Source: Roseburia_C sp900315735 (GTDB lineage Bacteria > Bacillota > Clostridia > Lachnospirales > Lachnospiraceae). Taken from it: a DNA stretch of 64,000 bases. Position numbers and translations under genes: made by a program. The notes below the pieces were generated by a model. That model was not told the DNA's origin. It saw nothing but the letters and a program-made list of their open reading frames with translations, and did no database searches. Location of the stretch: NCBI GenBank assembly GCA_052118425.1, contig JBQKHF010000002.1; one strand, written 5' to 3'. Shown here piece by piece: positions 26,752 through 35,848 of the stretch (position 1 is the first letter of the stretch; every line of letters starts with the position of its first letter).

Positions 26752-27359
26752 TATTCAGCGCCTCCTTCCAATTCATTCTGGAAGTATGTAATGCAGGCAT
26801 TTACACCATTGGTCATTGCTTTTGATGTAATGGTTGCACCGGAAATTGCTTCAATTTCATTATCAGCAGATGGTGCCTGTTTCACAACGGTAAAGCTGTC
26901 TACATTCTTATTCTTATACTGTTTGGAGAAATCTTCTGTCTTTGCCTTATCTCCAAGTCCAGGTGTCTCTGACATGCTGGTAATGGAATATCCGTTTACG
27001 GTTCCATCATTCTTTATGCCTACAGAAAATGTGATATTGCCCTGACTTCCGTCTTTGGCTGTTACGGTAATCACATAGCCTAATACATTGCCATCTTTAT
27101 CTAACGCTTCCTGCACGCCATTGATTTCATCACTGTAGCCATTCTGCTCTAACAGGCTGGCTGCATCTTCTGCATCAAAATCATAGGTGGAAAAAGAATC
27201 TGCATCTTCAAAGACTGCTTTGTATGCAGCCTGTGCAGTTGCCTCTTCTGCCTTTGCAATCGGATCCTTGGTAATCTCATATACCAGTCCGAGAATAAAT
27301 CCGATTACTACGGTAAATACGGTTAAAATCAACGCGTCATGTACAATCTTCTTATTCAT
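26751..27359 (-). CDS. rnfG: Rnf complex subunit RnfG (FMN-carrying)
   Basis: 202 residues. One N-terminal membrane helix (about 8-28) anchors an extracytoplasmic FMN-binding domain. SETPGLGDKA is the usual mid-domain motif. SGAT at 173-176 in EAISGATITS is the ApbE acceptor site, so Thr176 is the expected FMN-bearing residue. It overlaps rnfD by nine bases. Confidence 0.97.
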   Translation of the reverse strand: MNKKIVHDALILTVFTVVIGFILGLVYEITKDPIAKAEEATAQAAYKAVFEDADSFSTYDFDAEDAASLLEQNGYSDEINGVQEALDKDGNVLGYVITVTAKDGSQGNITFSVGIKNDGTVNGYSITSMSETPGLGDKAKTEDFSKQYKNKNVDSFTVVKQAPSADNEIEAISGATITSKAMTNGVNACITYFQNELEGGAE

Positions 27360-28299
27360 GCTGCTTTGCCTCCTTTACCTGTCCAAAGGCCTTTGGAATT
27401 GTAATCTTTTCAATCATTGGAACCAAAAGGTTGCTTAAAATAATTGCAAAGGATACACCTTCTGCGTTTGCTCCAAAGATACGGAATAATCCGGTAAGAA
27501 TACCTAAAAGAATTCCATATAAAATCTGTCCCTTCGGTGTAATCGGTGATGTTACATAGTCGGTTGCCATAAAGAATGCACCAAGCATTAATCCACCACC
27601 ACAAAGCTCAGCAACGATATAGTCGATGTCAAAGCCATGTCCGCCGAATAAGCTGATAAATATTACAAATGTAATGATATAAGTTCCCGGAATACGAAGT
27701 GTAATGACTCCCATCAGGATTAAGAACATTGCACCGATTAAAATAGCAATAGCGGATGTCTCTCCGATAGTTCCGGCTGTCTTACCAATTAACATATTCA
27801 TGGTATTAACAGCTCCAACGCCCTGTTCTCTGATCAGAGCCAGTGGAGTTGCTCCTGAATATCCATCTACGGTAAAGTTTGTCATGTCTGCGGCAAATGC
27901 AATCAGTAAGAAACATCTTGCACCCAGGGCCGGGTTCATGAAGTTCTGTCCCAGTCCGCCAAACATCATTTTAACAATGACAATTGCAAATACACTGCCG
28001 ATTACAGCTTCCCACCACGGAAGGGATGCCGGCAGGTTTAATGCCAGTAACAGTCCGGTAACTACCGCACTTAAATCACTGACGGTATTCTTCTTATGTA
28101 CAATCAGATTGAAAATCCACTCTGATGCAATACAGCTTGCAACAGATACCAAAATCAATACTGCTGCTTTATATCCAAAATTAACAATACCAAATATACT
28201 TGTTGGAAGCAGAGCTATAATTACATAAAGCATGATTCTGCTTGTTGTATCTTTGGCTCGTACATGTGGTGATGATGATACATGATATAACTCACTCAC
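27352..28299 (-). CDS. rnfD: Rnf complex subunit RnfD (FMN-carrying)
   Basis: 315 residues with about nine membrane helices, homologous to NqrB. SGAT at 148-151 in DGYSGATPLAL marks the covalent FMN site (Thr151 expected). Typical segments include KMMFGGLGQNFMNPALGARC and FFMATDYVTSPITPKGQ. It is 21 bases after rnfC, with AAAGAGGTGG upstream of its ATG. Confidence 0.97.
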   Translation of the reverse strand: MSELYHVSSSPHVRAKDTTSRIMLYVIIALLPTSIFGIVNFGYKAAVLILVSVASCIASEWIFNLIVHKKNTVSDLSAVVTGLLLALNLPASLPWWEAVIGSVFAIVIVKMMFGGLGQNFMNPALGARCFLLIAFAADMTNFTVDGYSGATPLALIREQGVGAVNTMNMLIGKTAGTIGETSAIAILIGAMFLILMGVITLRIPGTYIITFVIFISLFGGHGFDIDYIVAELCGGGLMLGAFFMATDYVTSPITPKGQILYGILLGILTGLFRIFGANAEGVSFAIILSNLLVPMIEKITIPKAFGQVKEAKQHE

Positions 28300-28320
28300 A
28301 ATAATCCACCTCTTTCTTTG

Positions 28321-29655
28321 TTATTTATTTTTTCTCTTTTCAGCAAGAACCTGCTTTTTCATGGTCTTAATAAGCTGTGCTAACGGACGTTTTGCCGGGC
28401 AGATAAAACTGCAGCTTCCACATTCCACGCACTCAAGACCATGCCATTTTTCAAATCCTGCCATGTCACCATGCTCTGAGAATTTAGACAGTCTGGATGG
28501 AACAATCTGCTCCGGACATGCTTCCACACAGCGGCCGCAGTTGATACATGCTGTTGCAACTGCATCTGCTTCTGCCACTTCGTCTTTGGTCATGCAAAGA
28601 AGTGCAGATGTGGTCTTGGTTGTCGGCACATCTAATCCAAACATGGAAAATCCCATCATTGGTCCACCGGAAATGATTTTCTCCGGCTGCTCTTTAAATC
28701 CACCGGCAGCATCTAAAAGTTCCTGGAAACTGGTTCCGATTAAGAACTCAAAGTTACCCGGGTCTACAACTGCATCACCGGTAACTGTAAAGATTCTGCT
28801 TGTAACAGGTTTTCCTTCTTTTACTGCATGGTATACGGCAACCATAGTTGCAACGTTATCTACGATACATCCTGCATCTGCCGGAAGCATCTTGGAATTA
28901 ATTGCACGTTTGGTTACTGCATAAATAAGCTGACGCTCACCACCCTGTGGGTATTTCGTCATGAGAGGTGCGACCTCCATACGAGGTTCATCTTTCGTTA
29001 ATTCTAATAATTTTGCAATACAATCCGGTTTATTATTCTCGACTGCAAATACACCCTTGGCATGTTCAAACATGCTGAGAATGATACGCATGCCTTCCAC
29101 CAGTTCTTCCGTGTGGTCTAACATGATGCGGTAATCAGATGTCAGATACGGTTCACACTCTGCACAGTTGGCAATAATATAGTCGATTTTTTCCGGTTCC
29201 TTCGGAGATAATTTTACGTGAGTTGGGAATCCTGCTCCACCCATACCAACAACTCCGGCTTCTTTTATACGGTTAATAATCTCTTCTTTGGAAAGAGCAC
29301 TGACATCTTCTACTGCCTGATACTCTACTTCCTTAAATTCACCATCGCTTTCAATTACAATGGAGTTCACCATATCACCTGTTGGAACTCTTCTTGGCTC
29401 AATTTTCTTAACAGTTCCGGATACGGACGCATGGATTGGCGCAGATACGAAGCCGCCTGCTTCTGCTATCTTCTGCCCCTTCAAAACGGTATCTCCTACC
29501 GCTACGATTGGTGTTGCCGGTGCTCCAATATGCTGCGATAATGGATATACCAGTTCACCTTTGGGTAATAATTCACGTATTGGCTTATCTTTGGATAATT
29601 CCTTTCCTTCGAAAGGATGGACGCCACCTTTAAATGTCATTAAACCCATCTTATG
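28321..29655 (-). CDS. rnfC: Rnf complex subunit RnfC (NADH-binding)
   Basis: 444 residues. It is the peripheral subunit that passes electrons to NAD+ through FMN. The N-terminus GGVHPFEGKELSKDKPI is standard. The nucleotide site has GVVGMGGAGFPTHVKL. Two 4Fe-4S motifs are CINCGRCVEACP and CVECGSCSFICP. The ATG at 29655 has GAGGGG eight bases upstream; a longer frame upstream has no such site. It is the first gene of the operon. A TATAAT box (plus 29714-29719) lies about 60 bases upstream. Confidence 0.97.
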   Translation of the reverse strand, partial: HKMGLMTFKGGVHPFEGKELSKDKPIRELLPKGELVYPLSQHIGAPATPIVAVGDTVLKGQKIAEAGGFVSAPIHASVSGTVKKIEPRRVPTGDMVNSIVIESDGEFKEVEYQAVEDVSALSKEEIINRIKEAGVVGMGGAGFPTHVKLSPKEPEKIDYIIANCAECEPYLTSDYRIMLDHTEELVEGMRIILSMFEHAKGVFAVENNKPDCIAKLLELTKDEPRMEVAPLMTKYPQGGERQLIYAVTKRAINSKMLPADAGCIVDNVATMVAVYHAVKEGKPVTSRIFTVTGDAVVDPGNFEFLIGTSFQELLDAAGGFKEQPEKIISGGPMMGFSMFGLDVPTTKTTSALLCMTKDEVAEADAVATACINCGRCVEACPEQIVPSRLSKFSEHGDMAGFEKWHGLECVECGSCSFICPAKRPLAQLIKTMKKQVLAEKRKNK

Positions 29656-29844
29656 TGCCCCTCTTTCTATGATAGTATTACACTGCATCTACAATGCGCT
29701 TAGCATAGAATGTATTATAACACAAATTAGGATTTTTTGACACACTAAAAAGATTTTTTCTCAATAATTTTGTCGATTTTTAACAAGGAATGATTACTTT
29801 TTGTCAGTCTATCGTGTATAATAAAAAACGACAGGAGGTCAGAT

Positions 29845-30954
29845 ATGAAAACAATTGTACATGAAATTCCATATAATCCGGCTTCGAATTTAGACCGCGA
29901 AATTTTTACCGCATCTTCGCTCTTTTTCGATATCGAAACAACTGGATTTTCCCCGGCTCATACCAGTCTCTATCTGATTGGATGTGCCTACCATATAGAA
30001 CAGACACTTTATATCAAACAGTTTTTTGCCGAAACACCGGAAGAAGAAAAAGAAGTCCTTGAACAGTTTCTTTTGCTGTTGGAAGATTTTGATACCATCA
30101 TTACCTTTAACGGAATCGGCTTTGATATCCCATATCTGAAGGCAAAATGCAACACTTATGAATGCAGGGAACACTTTGCCGATTTTACTTATGTAGATAT
30201 TTTCAAATCCATTTCCCAGATAAAGCATATTCTGCAGCTGCCTAATTACAAGCAGAAAACCATCGAAGCTTTTCTTGGTATCGGCAGGGATGACTTATAT
30301 TCCGGTGGTGAATTGATTGAAATCTATCATTCTTATACCAAAGACCCCCGCCCGGATAAATTAGAAACACTTCTGCTCCACAATTACGAAGACGTACTGG
30401 ATATGCCTGCATTACTTCCCATCTTATCCTACGTTCATCTGTTTTGCGGGCAGTATTTATCCTGCAGTGCTTCTGTTTCTGATTATACGGATTATAAACA
30501 GCAGGAAAAGAAGGAACTGGTTCTTTCTATTGAACCGGAATTTCCATTCCCGAAGCATGTTTCCTGCCGTATGGGTTCTGTTTATTTCTATGCAAAAGAT
30601 GAAAAATGCACCCTCTCCATTCGTTTAGAAGAGGATGCGCTGAAATATTTCTTTCCAAATTATAAAGATTATTATTATCTGCCGGCTGAGGATACTGCCA
30701 TGCACAAAAGTGTAGCATCATATGTCGATAAAGAACACCGCAAGCAGGCTACCGCCGCTACCTGCTATACCAGACATGAAGGCAGCTTTCTTCCCCAATA
30801 TGAAGAGCTCATTACTCCTTCTTTTAAACATGACTATAAGGAGAAAATTTCTTACTTTGAACTTACGGAAAAATTTCTTTCATCACCGGAGCTTATTCAA
30901 AGTTATGTAAACCATTTGCTGGATGCCATAAAAAATAAGAAAATCAAAGGATAA
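29845..30954 (+). CDS. Ribonuclease H-like / DEDD exonuclease family protein (YprB-like)
   Basis: 369 residues. The N-terminal 3'-5' exonuclease-like domain has LFFDIETTGFSP (Asp and Glu of motif I), ITFNGIGFDIPYLKAK (motif II) and YEDVLDMPAL (a later acidic residue), the arrangement of the YprB-type RNase H-like family. The C-terminal half (about 200-369) has no domain I recognise. ACAGGAGGT precedes the ATG, and TATAAT (29817-29822) lies about 22 bases upstream. It is a lone plus-strand gene between rnfC and cheR, followed by a diverged palindromic element. Confidence 0.88.
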   Translation: MKTIVHEIPYNPASNLDREIFTASSLFFDIETTGFSPAHTSLYLIGCAYHIEQTLYIKQFFAETPEEEKEVLEQFLLLLEDFDTIITFNGIGFDIPYLKAKCNTYECREHFADFTYVDIFKSISQIKHILQLPNYKQKTIEAFLGIGRDDLYSGGELIEIYHSYTKDPRPDKLETLLLHNYEDVLDMPALLPILSYVHLFCGQYLSCSASVSDYTDYKQQEKKELVLSIEPEFPFPKHVSCRMGSVYFYAKDEKCTLSIRLEEDALKYFFPNYKDYYYLPAEDTAMHKSVASYVDKEHRKQATAATCYTRHEGSFLPQYEELITPSFKHDYKEKISYFELTEKFLSSPELIQSYVNHLLDAIKNKKIKG

Positions 30955-30962
30955 TGACTGAG

Positions 30963-31012
30963 CACTGCGAGAACCGGTTTTTGCAAAGTTCTCCGGTTAT
31001 CCCAAGTACCCG
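30963..31012 (-). repeat. Diverged right half of the palindromic element (copy E)
   Basis: On the minus strand GATAACCGGAGAAC, then TTTGCAAA, then GGTTCTCGCAGT line up with GATAACTCGAGAAAC...GTTTCTCGTAGT of copies A and B. Paired positions have changed together (GAGAAC/GTTCTC). It lies downstream of the cheR terminator, in the same relative orientation as the other copies. Confidence 0.5.
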
Positions 31013-31045
31013 CCCTCATAGTTCAAAGTCCATATAGTTCATATC

Positions 31046-31080
31046 AAAAAACTCGTTCTTAAAATTAAGAACGAGTTTTT
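31046..31080. terminator. Bidirectional intrinsic terminator between YprB-like gene and cheR
   Basis: AAAAACTCGTTCTT, loop AAAATT, AAGAACGAGTTTTT. This is a perfect 14-bp stem with A and T tracts on both sides, serving the convergent YprB-like and cheR genes. Confidence 0.95.
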
Positions 31081-31099
31081 AATCTTATGACTATTTTTA

Positions 31100-31873
31100 T
31101 TATTTCTGAAAGAAAAACGACTGATGCCGTTTCAGATTCAATTCACGATAATTCATAATCTGCTCTGTACTTCCGATAAATAACATTCCATCTTTTGCCA
31201 TAGCATCATAGAACTTACGATAAATCTCATCCTTTGCTTCTTCTGTAAAATAGATAACTACATTTCTGCAGACAATCAGATGACAGCCGGTCGGATATGC
31301 ATCCCGCAAAAGATTGTGTTCACGAAATTCCACATGCTTTTTGATTTCATCGGAAATCTTATAAGATTTTCCTACCTGCGTAAAATACTTACGCTTCAAA
31401 TCATCCGGCACAGACTCAATGCTCTTTTCATTATAAAGTCCAACTTTGGCTTTCTCAAGCACCTGTTTATCAATATCGGTTGCAATAATATGTATCTGGT
31501 TCAATGGAACATGCTTTGATAAAGCCATTACAAGGGAGTATGGCTCATCTCCGGTAGAACATGCTGCACTCCAGATTTTTAAATTGTTACCAAACTGTTT
31601 GATAAGTGCCGGAAAAACCTCCTCATCCAGGAATTTCCACTGTTCCGGATTCCGGTAGAATTCTGAAACATTAATAGTCAGGAAATTGATGAACTGGTCA
31701 AACTTATCCTTATCATTATGAAGCAGGCGCACATAGTCGTCATAGGACTGCACCTTATTTTTTACTAAAAGGCTGTCAATCCTACGACGCATCTGCTTCT
31801 CTTTATAAGCATTTAAATCAATCGTGGTCATTGCATATATATCTTTTTTAAACTTTTCGTAGCCTTCAAACAT
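31100..31873 (-). CDS. cheR: Chemotaxis protein methyltransferase CheR
   Basis: 257 residues. It methylates chemoreceptor glutamates with S-adenosylmethionine. The N-terminal helical domain has YKEKQMRRRIDSLL, the CheR receptor/substrate region. The SAM site is IWSAACSTGDEPYSLVM, and DLIVCRNV-type residues appear as LIVCRNVVIYF. It ends LNLKRHQSFFFQK. It lies 20 bases after rpsA. It is not in a che operon here, but the MCP fragment at 1 and the PilZ gene at 36844 suggest a motile or chemotactic cell. Confidence 0.96.
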   Translation of the reverse strand: MFEGYEKFKKDIYAMTTIDLNAYKEKQMRRRIDSLLVKNKVQSYDDYVRLLHNDKDKFDQFINFLTINVSEFYRNPEQWKFLDEEVFPALIKQFGNNLKIWSAACSTGDEPYSLVMALSKHVPLNQIHIIATDIDKQVLEKAKVGLYNEKSIESVPDDLKRKYFTQVGKSYKISDEIKKHVEFREHNLLRDAYPTGCHLIVCRNVVIYFTEEAKDEIYRKFYDAMAKDGMLFIGSTEQIMNYRELNLKRHQSFFFQK

Positions 31874-31893
31874 ATATGCTACCCCCTACTTTA

Positions 31894-33000
31894 TTATTCT
31901 TCTGTAGGAACTTCTTCGCTATATACTTCTTCAGTATCAGCTTCCTCTTCTGGCAGAAGAGCTTTCATGCTTAAGCTGATTTTCTTATCTTCTTCGTTGA
32001 AGTCAACTACTTTAGCTTCTACTTCCTGACCTACTCTTAATACATCAGAAGGTTTCTCAACATGCTCTTTGGAAATCTGGGATACATGAAGTAATGCATC
32101 TACTCCAGGAGCTAATTCTACGAATGCACCAAAGTCTGTCATTCTTGCAACAACACCTGTTACAACATTACCAACTGCATATTTCTCTGCAGCATTGTTC
32201 CAAGGATTCTCATCCTCGAATTTCATGCTGAGTGCAATCTTATTCTCGTTGATATCTTTGATGAATACCTTAACAGTATCGCCAACTTTGAATACTTTCT
32301 TAGGACTTTCCACACGTCCCCAGGACATTTCAGAAATATGTAACAGTCCATCTGCTCCACCAAGGTCGATGAATGCGCCGAAATCTGTTACGTTCTTTAC
32401 GGTACCTTCTACAACATCACCAACATGGATTCTCTCCATGAGTTCTTTCTGTTTCTCAGCCTTCTCTGCTACTAAAAGCTGTTTTCTGTCACCGATAATT
32501 CTTCTCTTTCTTGGGTTGAACTCAGTGATTACAAATGAAATTTCCTGTCCTTCATACTTAGATAAATCTTTCTCATAAGTATCTGATACAAGGCTTGCAG
32601 GAATAAATACTCTTGCTTCGTCAACTACAACACTTAATCCACCGGATAATACCTGTGTAACTTTTGCTGTAAGCACTTCCTGGTTGTTGAATGCTTCCTC
32701 TAAACGTTTGCTTCCTTTTTCAGCAGCAAGACGTTTGTAAGTAAGAAGTACCTGTCCTTCTCCATCATTTACCTTTAAAACTTTGGCTTCCATAGTGTCA
32801 CCTACGGATACAACGGTGGTCAGGTCTACATTTGCTTCGTTGGTATATTCATTACGTGTAATAATTCCGTCTGACTTATATCCAATATTAAGGATGATCT
32901 CATCTGGCTTAACACCGATAACGACGCCTTCGACTACCTCTCCATTTCTTATTGTTTTAAAAGATTCTTCCAACATTTGTTCAAAACTCATTTCTGACAT
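31894..33000 (-). CDS. rpsA: 30S ribosomal protein S1 (S1 RNA-binding domain protein)
   Basis: 368 residues with four S1 domains. The first (about 17-90) has NGEVVEGVVIGVKPDEI. The third (about 195-265) has GTVKNVTDFGAFIDLGGADG. The fourth (about 280-350) has GVVARMTDFGAFVELAPGVD. It ends in an acidic tail. This is the short Firmicute form. The ATG at 33000 has GAGGAGGT eight bases upstream; the in-frame start six codons earlier has none. It overlaps ispH by 20 bases. In some Clostridia IspH and S1 are one fused polypeptide; here they are separate. Confidence 0.93.
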   Translation of the reverse strand: MSEMSFEQMLEESFKTIRNGEVVEGVVIGVKPDEIILNIGYKSDGIITRNEYTNEANVDLTTVVSVGDTMEAKVLKVNDGEGQVLLTYKRLAAEKGSKRLEEAFNNQEVLTAKVTQVLSGGLSVVVDEARVFIPASLVSDTYEKDLSKYEGQEISFVITEFNPRKRRIIGDRKQLLVAEKAEKQKELMERIHVGDVVEGTVKNVTDFGAFIDLGGADGLLHISEMSWGRVESPKKVFKVGDTVKVFIKDINENKIALSMKFEDENPWNNAAEKYAVGNVVTGVVARMTDFGAFVELAPGVDALLHVSQISKEHVEKPSDVLRVGQEVEAKVVDFNEEDKKISLSMKALLPEEEADTEEVYSEEVPTEE

Positions 33001-33859
33001 TATTTTGAACCTCCTCAATAATTTTATTTGGGGTAGATGCCCCTGCGGTAATACCTACGTTATCAATGGATCGAAGCACTGCCGGATCCAAATCATCTAT
33101 GGTTTGTATATAGTAAGTATTTGCACATTCATTTTTACATATTTCAAATAACTTCTGTGTGTTGGAACTGCTCTTCCCCCCAATCACAATCATTGCTTCA
33201 ACTTCTTTTGCCAAAGTCCTCGACTGGGTCTGTCGCTCTTCCGTTGCATTACAGATTGTATTTAAAACAATTATATCATAACCTTTTTTATTTATAATTT
33301 CAACTAATTCTTGAAATTTATTGTAGTTAAATGTCGTTTGTGATACGATACAAACCTTTTTTCCTTCTGGAACATGGAATTTTTCTGCCTCTTCCTTCGT
33401 TCCAATCACGGTAATTTCTGTTTCTTTTCCCCATCCGCGGATTCCTTCTACCTCCGGATGGCTGGCATTTCCGATAATCACAACATGATAACCGGCTTCT
33501 CCATATTCCCGTACATGGCGGTGAATCTTCTTTACAAAAGGACAGGTAGCATCTACGATATGATAACCGGCTTCTTCTAACTGCTGATAGATTTTCTCAC
33601 CAACACCGTGGGAACGGATGACGATGGTTCCCTTTTCTGATTTTTCTATTTCAGAAATATCATGGATTACGGTTACACCCTTTGCTTCTAAATCCTTTAC
33701 CACTTCTTCATTATGAATAATCGGTCCGTAGGTATAAATTGGCTCTTTTGTTCCATCCTTTGTTTCATCTTTTGTTTCAAGCTGTGCATAGACCATATCC
33801 ACTGCCCGCTTTACGCCAAAGCAGAAGCCTGCACTTTTTGCAACTCTGACATTTTTCAT
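32981..33859 (-). CDS. ispH: 4-hydroxy-3-methylbut-2-enyl diphosphate reductase
   Basis: 292 residues. It is the last enzyme of the MEP isoprenoid pathway and carries a 4Fe-4S cluster. The three cluster cysteines are in AGFCFGVKRAVD, VDATCPFVKKIHRHV and LNTICNATEERQ. Catalytic surroundings include IRSHGVGE and the C-terminal GITAGASTPNKII. It starts one base after the cmk stop and overlaps rpsA by 20 bases, within FAD oxidoreductase-cmk-ispH-rpsA. Confidence 0.98.
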   Translation of the reverse strand: MKNVRVAKSAGFCFGVKRAVDMVYAQLETKDETKDGTKEPIYTYGPIIHNEEVVKDLEAKGVTVIHDISEIEKSEKGTIVIRSHGVGEKIYQQLEEAGYHIVDATCPFVKKIHRHVREYGEAGYHVVIIGNASHPEVEGIRGWGKETEITVIGTKEEAEKFHVPEGKKVCIVSQTTFNYNKFQELVEIINKKGYDIIVLNTICNATEERQTQSRTLAKEVEAMIVIGGKSSSNTQKLFEICKNECANTYYIQTIDDLDPAVLRSIDNVGITAGASTPNKIIEEVQNNVRNEF

Positions 33860-33860
33860 A

Positions 33861-34526
33861 TTAACATTTTTCCCTGTAAATATTTTTGATGGCTGCTACT
33901 ACTTCTTCAATTCCCATATCAGAAGAATCTACGAGAATGGCGTCCTCTGCCTGCTTTAATGGAGAAATCTCCCGGTGCATATCCTGATAATCGCGGTCTG
34001 CAATATCCTTTTTAATCACTTCCAAGTCACAGGCAACACCTTTTTCCTGCAATTCCTGATATCTTCTTTCTGCTCTTGTCTCAACACTTGCAGTAAGATA
34101 AATCTTTACCTGAGCATTTGGCAGTACACAGGTTCCGATATCTCTTCCATCCATAATCACATCTTTATCTGATGCAAGCTTCTGCTGCAATTCTACCAGT
34201 TTTTTGCGGACATCCTTATAAACACTGGTGGCAGATGCCATTTTGCCAACTTCCTCTTTCCGGATTTCTTTGCTGACATTCTCTCCATTTAAAAGCACCT
34301 GCTGTTCGCCATTCTCATAGGCAATGGATACTTCCACTGTCTTGCAGGCATCTGAGATTGCTGCTTCATCCTCTTTGGCAATGCCATTTCTCATAAAATA
34401 CAATGCCATGCTCCGATACATGGCTCCTGTATCTACATATATAAAAGAAAGTTCCTTTGCAAGCTGTTTTGCTATGGTACTTTTTCCGGCTCCTGCCGGT
34501 CCGTCGATTGCTATATTAAAACTCAT
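33861..34526 (-). CDS. cmk: Cytidylate kinase
   Basis: 221 residues. It phosphorylates CMP and dCMP. The P-loop is DGPAGAGKSTIAKQLA at the N-terminus, followed by FIYVDTGAMYRSMAL, the CMP-binding DGRDIGTCVLPNA and the lid with RRYQELQEKG. AGGAT precedes the ATG. It is followed directly by ispH, the order commonly seen in Clostridia. Confidence 0.98.
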   Translation of the reverse strand: MSFNIAIDGPAGAGKSTIAKQLAKELSFIYVDTGAMYRSMALYFMRNGIAKEDEAAISDACKTVEVSIAYENGEQQVLLNGENVSKEIRKEEVGKMASATSVYKDVRKKLVELQQKLASDKDVIMDGRDIGTCVLPNAQVKIYLTASVETRAERRYQELQEKGVACDLEVIKKDIADRDYQDMHREISPLKQAEDAILVDSSDMGIEEVVAAIKNIYREKC

Positions 34527-34612
34527 TTTTTATCCTCCGATTTTTTGTTTTCCAATTTTTCTATTACTTCTGCTGTTACTTTCCTGCCATTTTCTGCAAT
34601 TCGTTATTTTCT

Positions 34613-35848
34613 TTATTCGTTTCCAATGCTGCTTCCTGCCAGATATCCGGTAGACCAGGCAATCTGCAGATTAAAGCCGCCGGTAAATGCATCTAAATCC
34701 AGTACCTCTCCGGCAAAATAAAGATGCTTTACTAATTTCGATTCCATGGTTGACGGATTTACCTCTTTTACGGAAACACCACCCTTTGTAATAATGGCTT
34801 CCGAAAAGCCTCGCAACCCGGTCAGCGTAACCGGAAACTTCTTCGTCAGTTCTACTAAGCGCTGCCGTTCCTCTTTGGTCACTTCATTGACGCGTTTTTC
34901 CGGTGGAATCTTGGCAAGCCGTAAAATAATCGGCAGGAATTTGGATGGATATAATTTTTCAATTCCATGAATCACCTGGCGGTTTTTGGCTTCCTCAAAA
35001 TCTCTTAAAATTCTGTGGTCTAACTGTTCTTCTGAAAGTGCCGGTTTCCAGTCAATATATAATTGCAGCGGCTGTTTTCTTACCGCATCATTTACCACAC
35101 TGCTGGCACTTAACATCAGAGGGCCGCTTACGCCAAAATGGGTAAATAACATTTCTCCAAAAGCTTCATATAAAAGCTTTTTCCCCTGATAAATGCTCGC
35201 CTTTACATTTTTTAAGGACAAACCCTGCAATTCTTTGACATATTCCTCTTCTGCGGTAAATGGCACAAGGGATGGACTGCAGGTTTTGATGGTATGTCCA
35301 CATGCTTCTGCAAAACGATAGCCATCTCCGGTAGATCCGGTAGACGCATAAGAACAGCCGCCTGTTGCGATAACCACCGCATCTGCCGGCATTTTCTTAC
35401 CTTCTGCGGTAACTACTCCATGGACACTTCCATCTGATACCATAAGCTTTTCCACGGTTGTGTGATACATGATTTTTACTTTATGCGCATCTAAGGAACG
35501 TTTTAAGGCTGCAATGACATCCGATGAATGGTCTGATACCGGAAATACACGGTTTCCCCGCTCCACCTTTACCGGGGTTCCATTCTGTTCAAAGAAATCC
35601 ATAACCCGGAAATTATCATAAGAATAGATTGCACTGTATAAGAACTTGGCATTCCTTGGAATGTTCGAAAACAGTTCTTCCGTATCACATGCATTGGTAA
35701 GGTTACATCTTCCTTTTCCGGTAATAAATAATTTTTTTCCGATTTTCTCATTGCGTTCTAACAATATGACCTGATGTCCCTGCTCTGCCGCCGCAATTGC
35801 TGCAAAACAGCCTGCCGGGCCACCACCGATTACAAGTACCTTACTCAT
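34613..35848 (-). CDS. NAD(P)/FAD-dependent oxidoreductase, HI0933/aminoacetone oxidase family
   Basis: 411 residues. An N-terminal Rossmann FAD site reads KVLVIGGGPAGCFAAIAAAE, and GKKLFITGKGRCNLTNA is the hallmark of the HI0933 family. ATGGCSYASTGSTGDGYR and the C-terminal YFAGEVLDLDAFTGGFNLQ complete the FAD pocket. The physiological substrate is unsettled in the family. I use the ATG at 35848, six bases from AGGAG. It overlaps the RpiR-type regulator stop by eight bases and heads toward cmk. Confidence 0.93.
   Translation of the reverse strand: MSKVLVIGGGPAGCFAAIAAAEQGHQVILLERNEKIGKKLFITGKGRCNLTNACDTEELFSNIPRNAKFLYSAIYSYDNFRVMDFFEQNGTPVKVERGNRVFPVSDHSSDVIAALKRSLDAHKVKIMYHTTVEKLMVSDGSVHGVVTAEGKKMPADAVVIATGGCSYASTGSTGDGYRFAEACGHTIKTCSPSLVPFTAEEEYVKELQGLSLKNVKASIYQGKKLLYEAFGEMLFTHFGVSGPLMLSASSVVNDAVRKQPLQLYIDWKPALSEEQLDHRILRDFEEAKNRQVIHGIEKLYPSKFLPIILRLAKIPPEKRVNEVTKEERQRLVELTKKFPVTLTGLRGFSEAIITKGGVSVKEVNPSTMESKLVKHLYFAGEVLDLDAFTGGFNLQIAWSTGYLAGSSIGNE

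Noticed and set aside
29801..29822. TTGTCA as -35 for the YprB-like gene
   Set aside because: Only ten bases separate it from TATAAT; the spacing is far too short, so only the -10 box is accepted.
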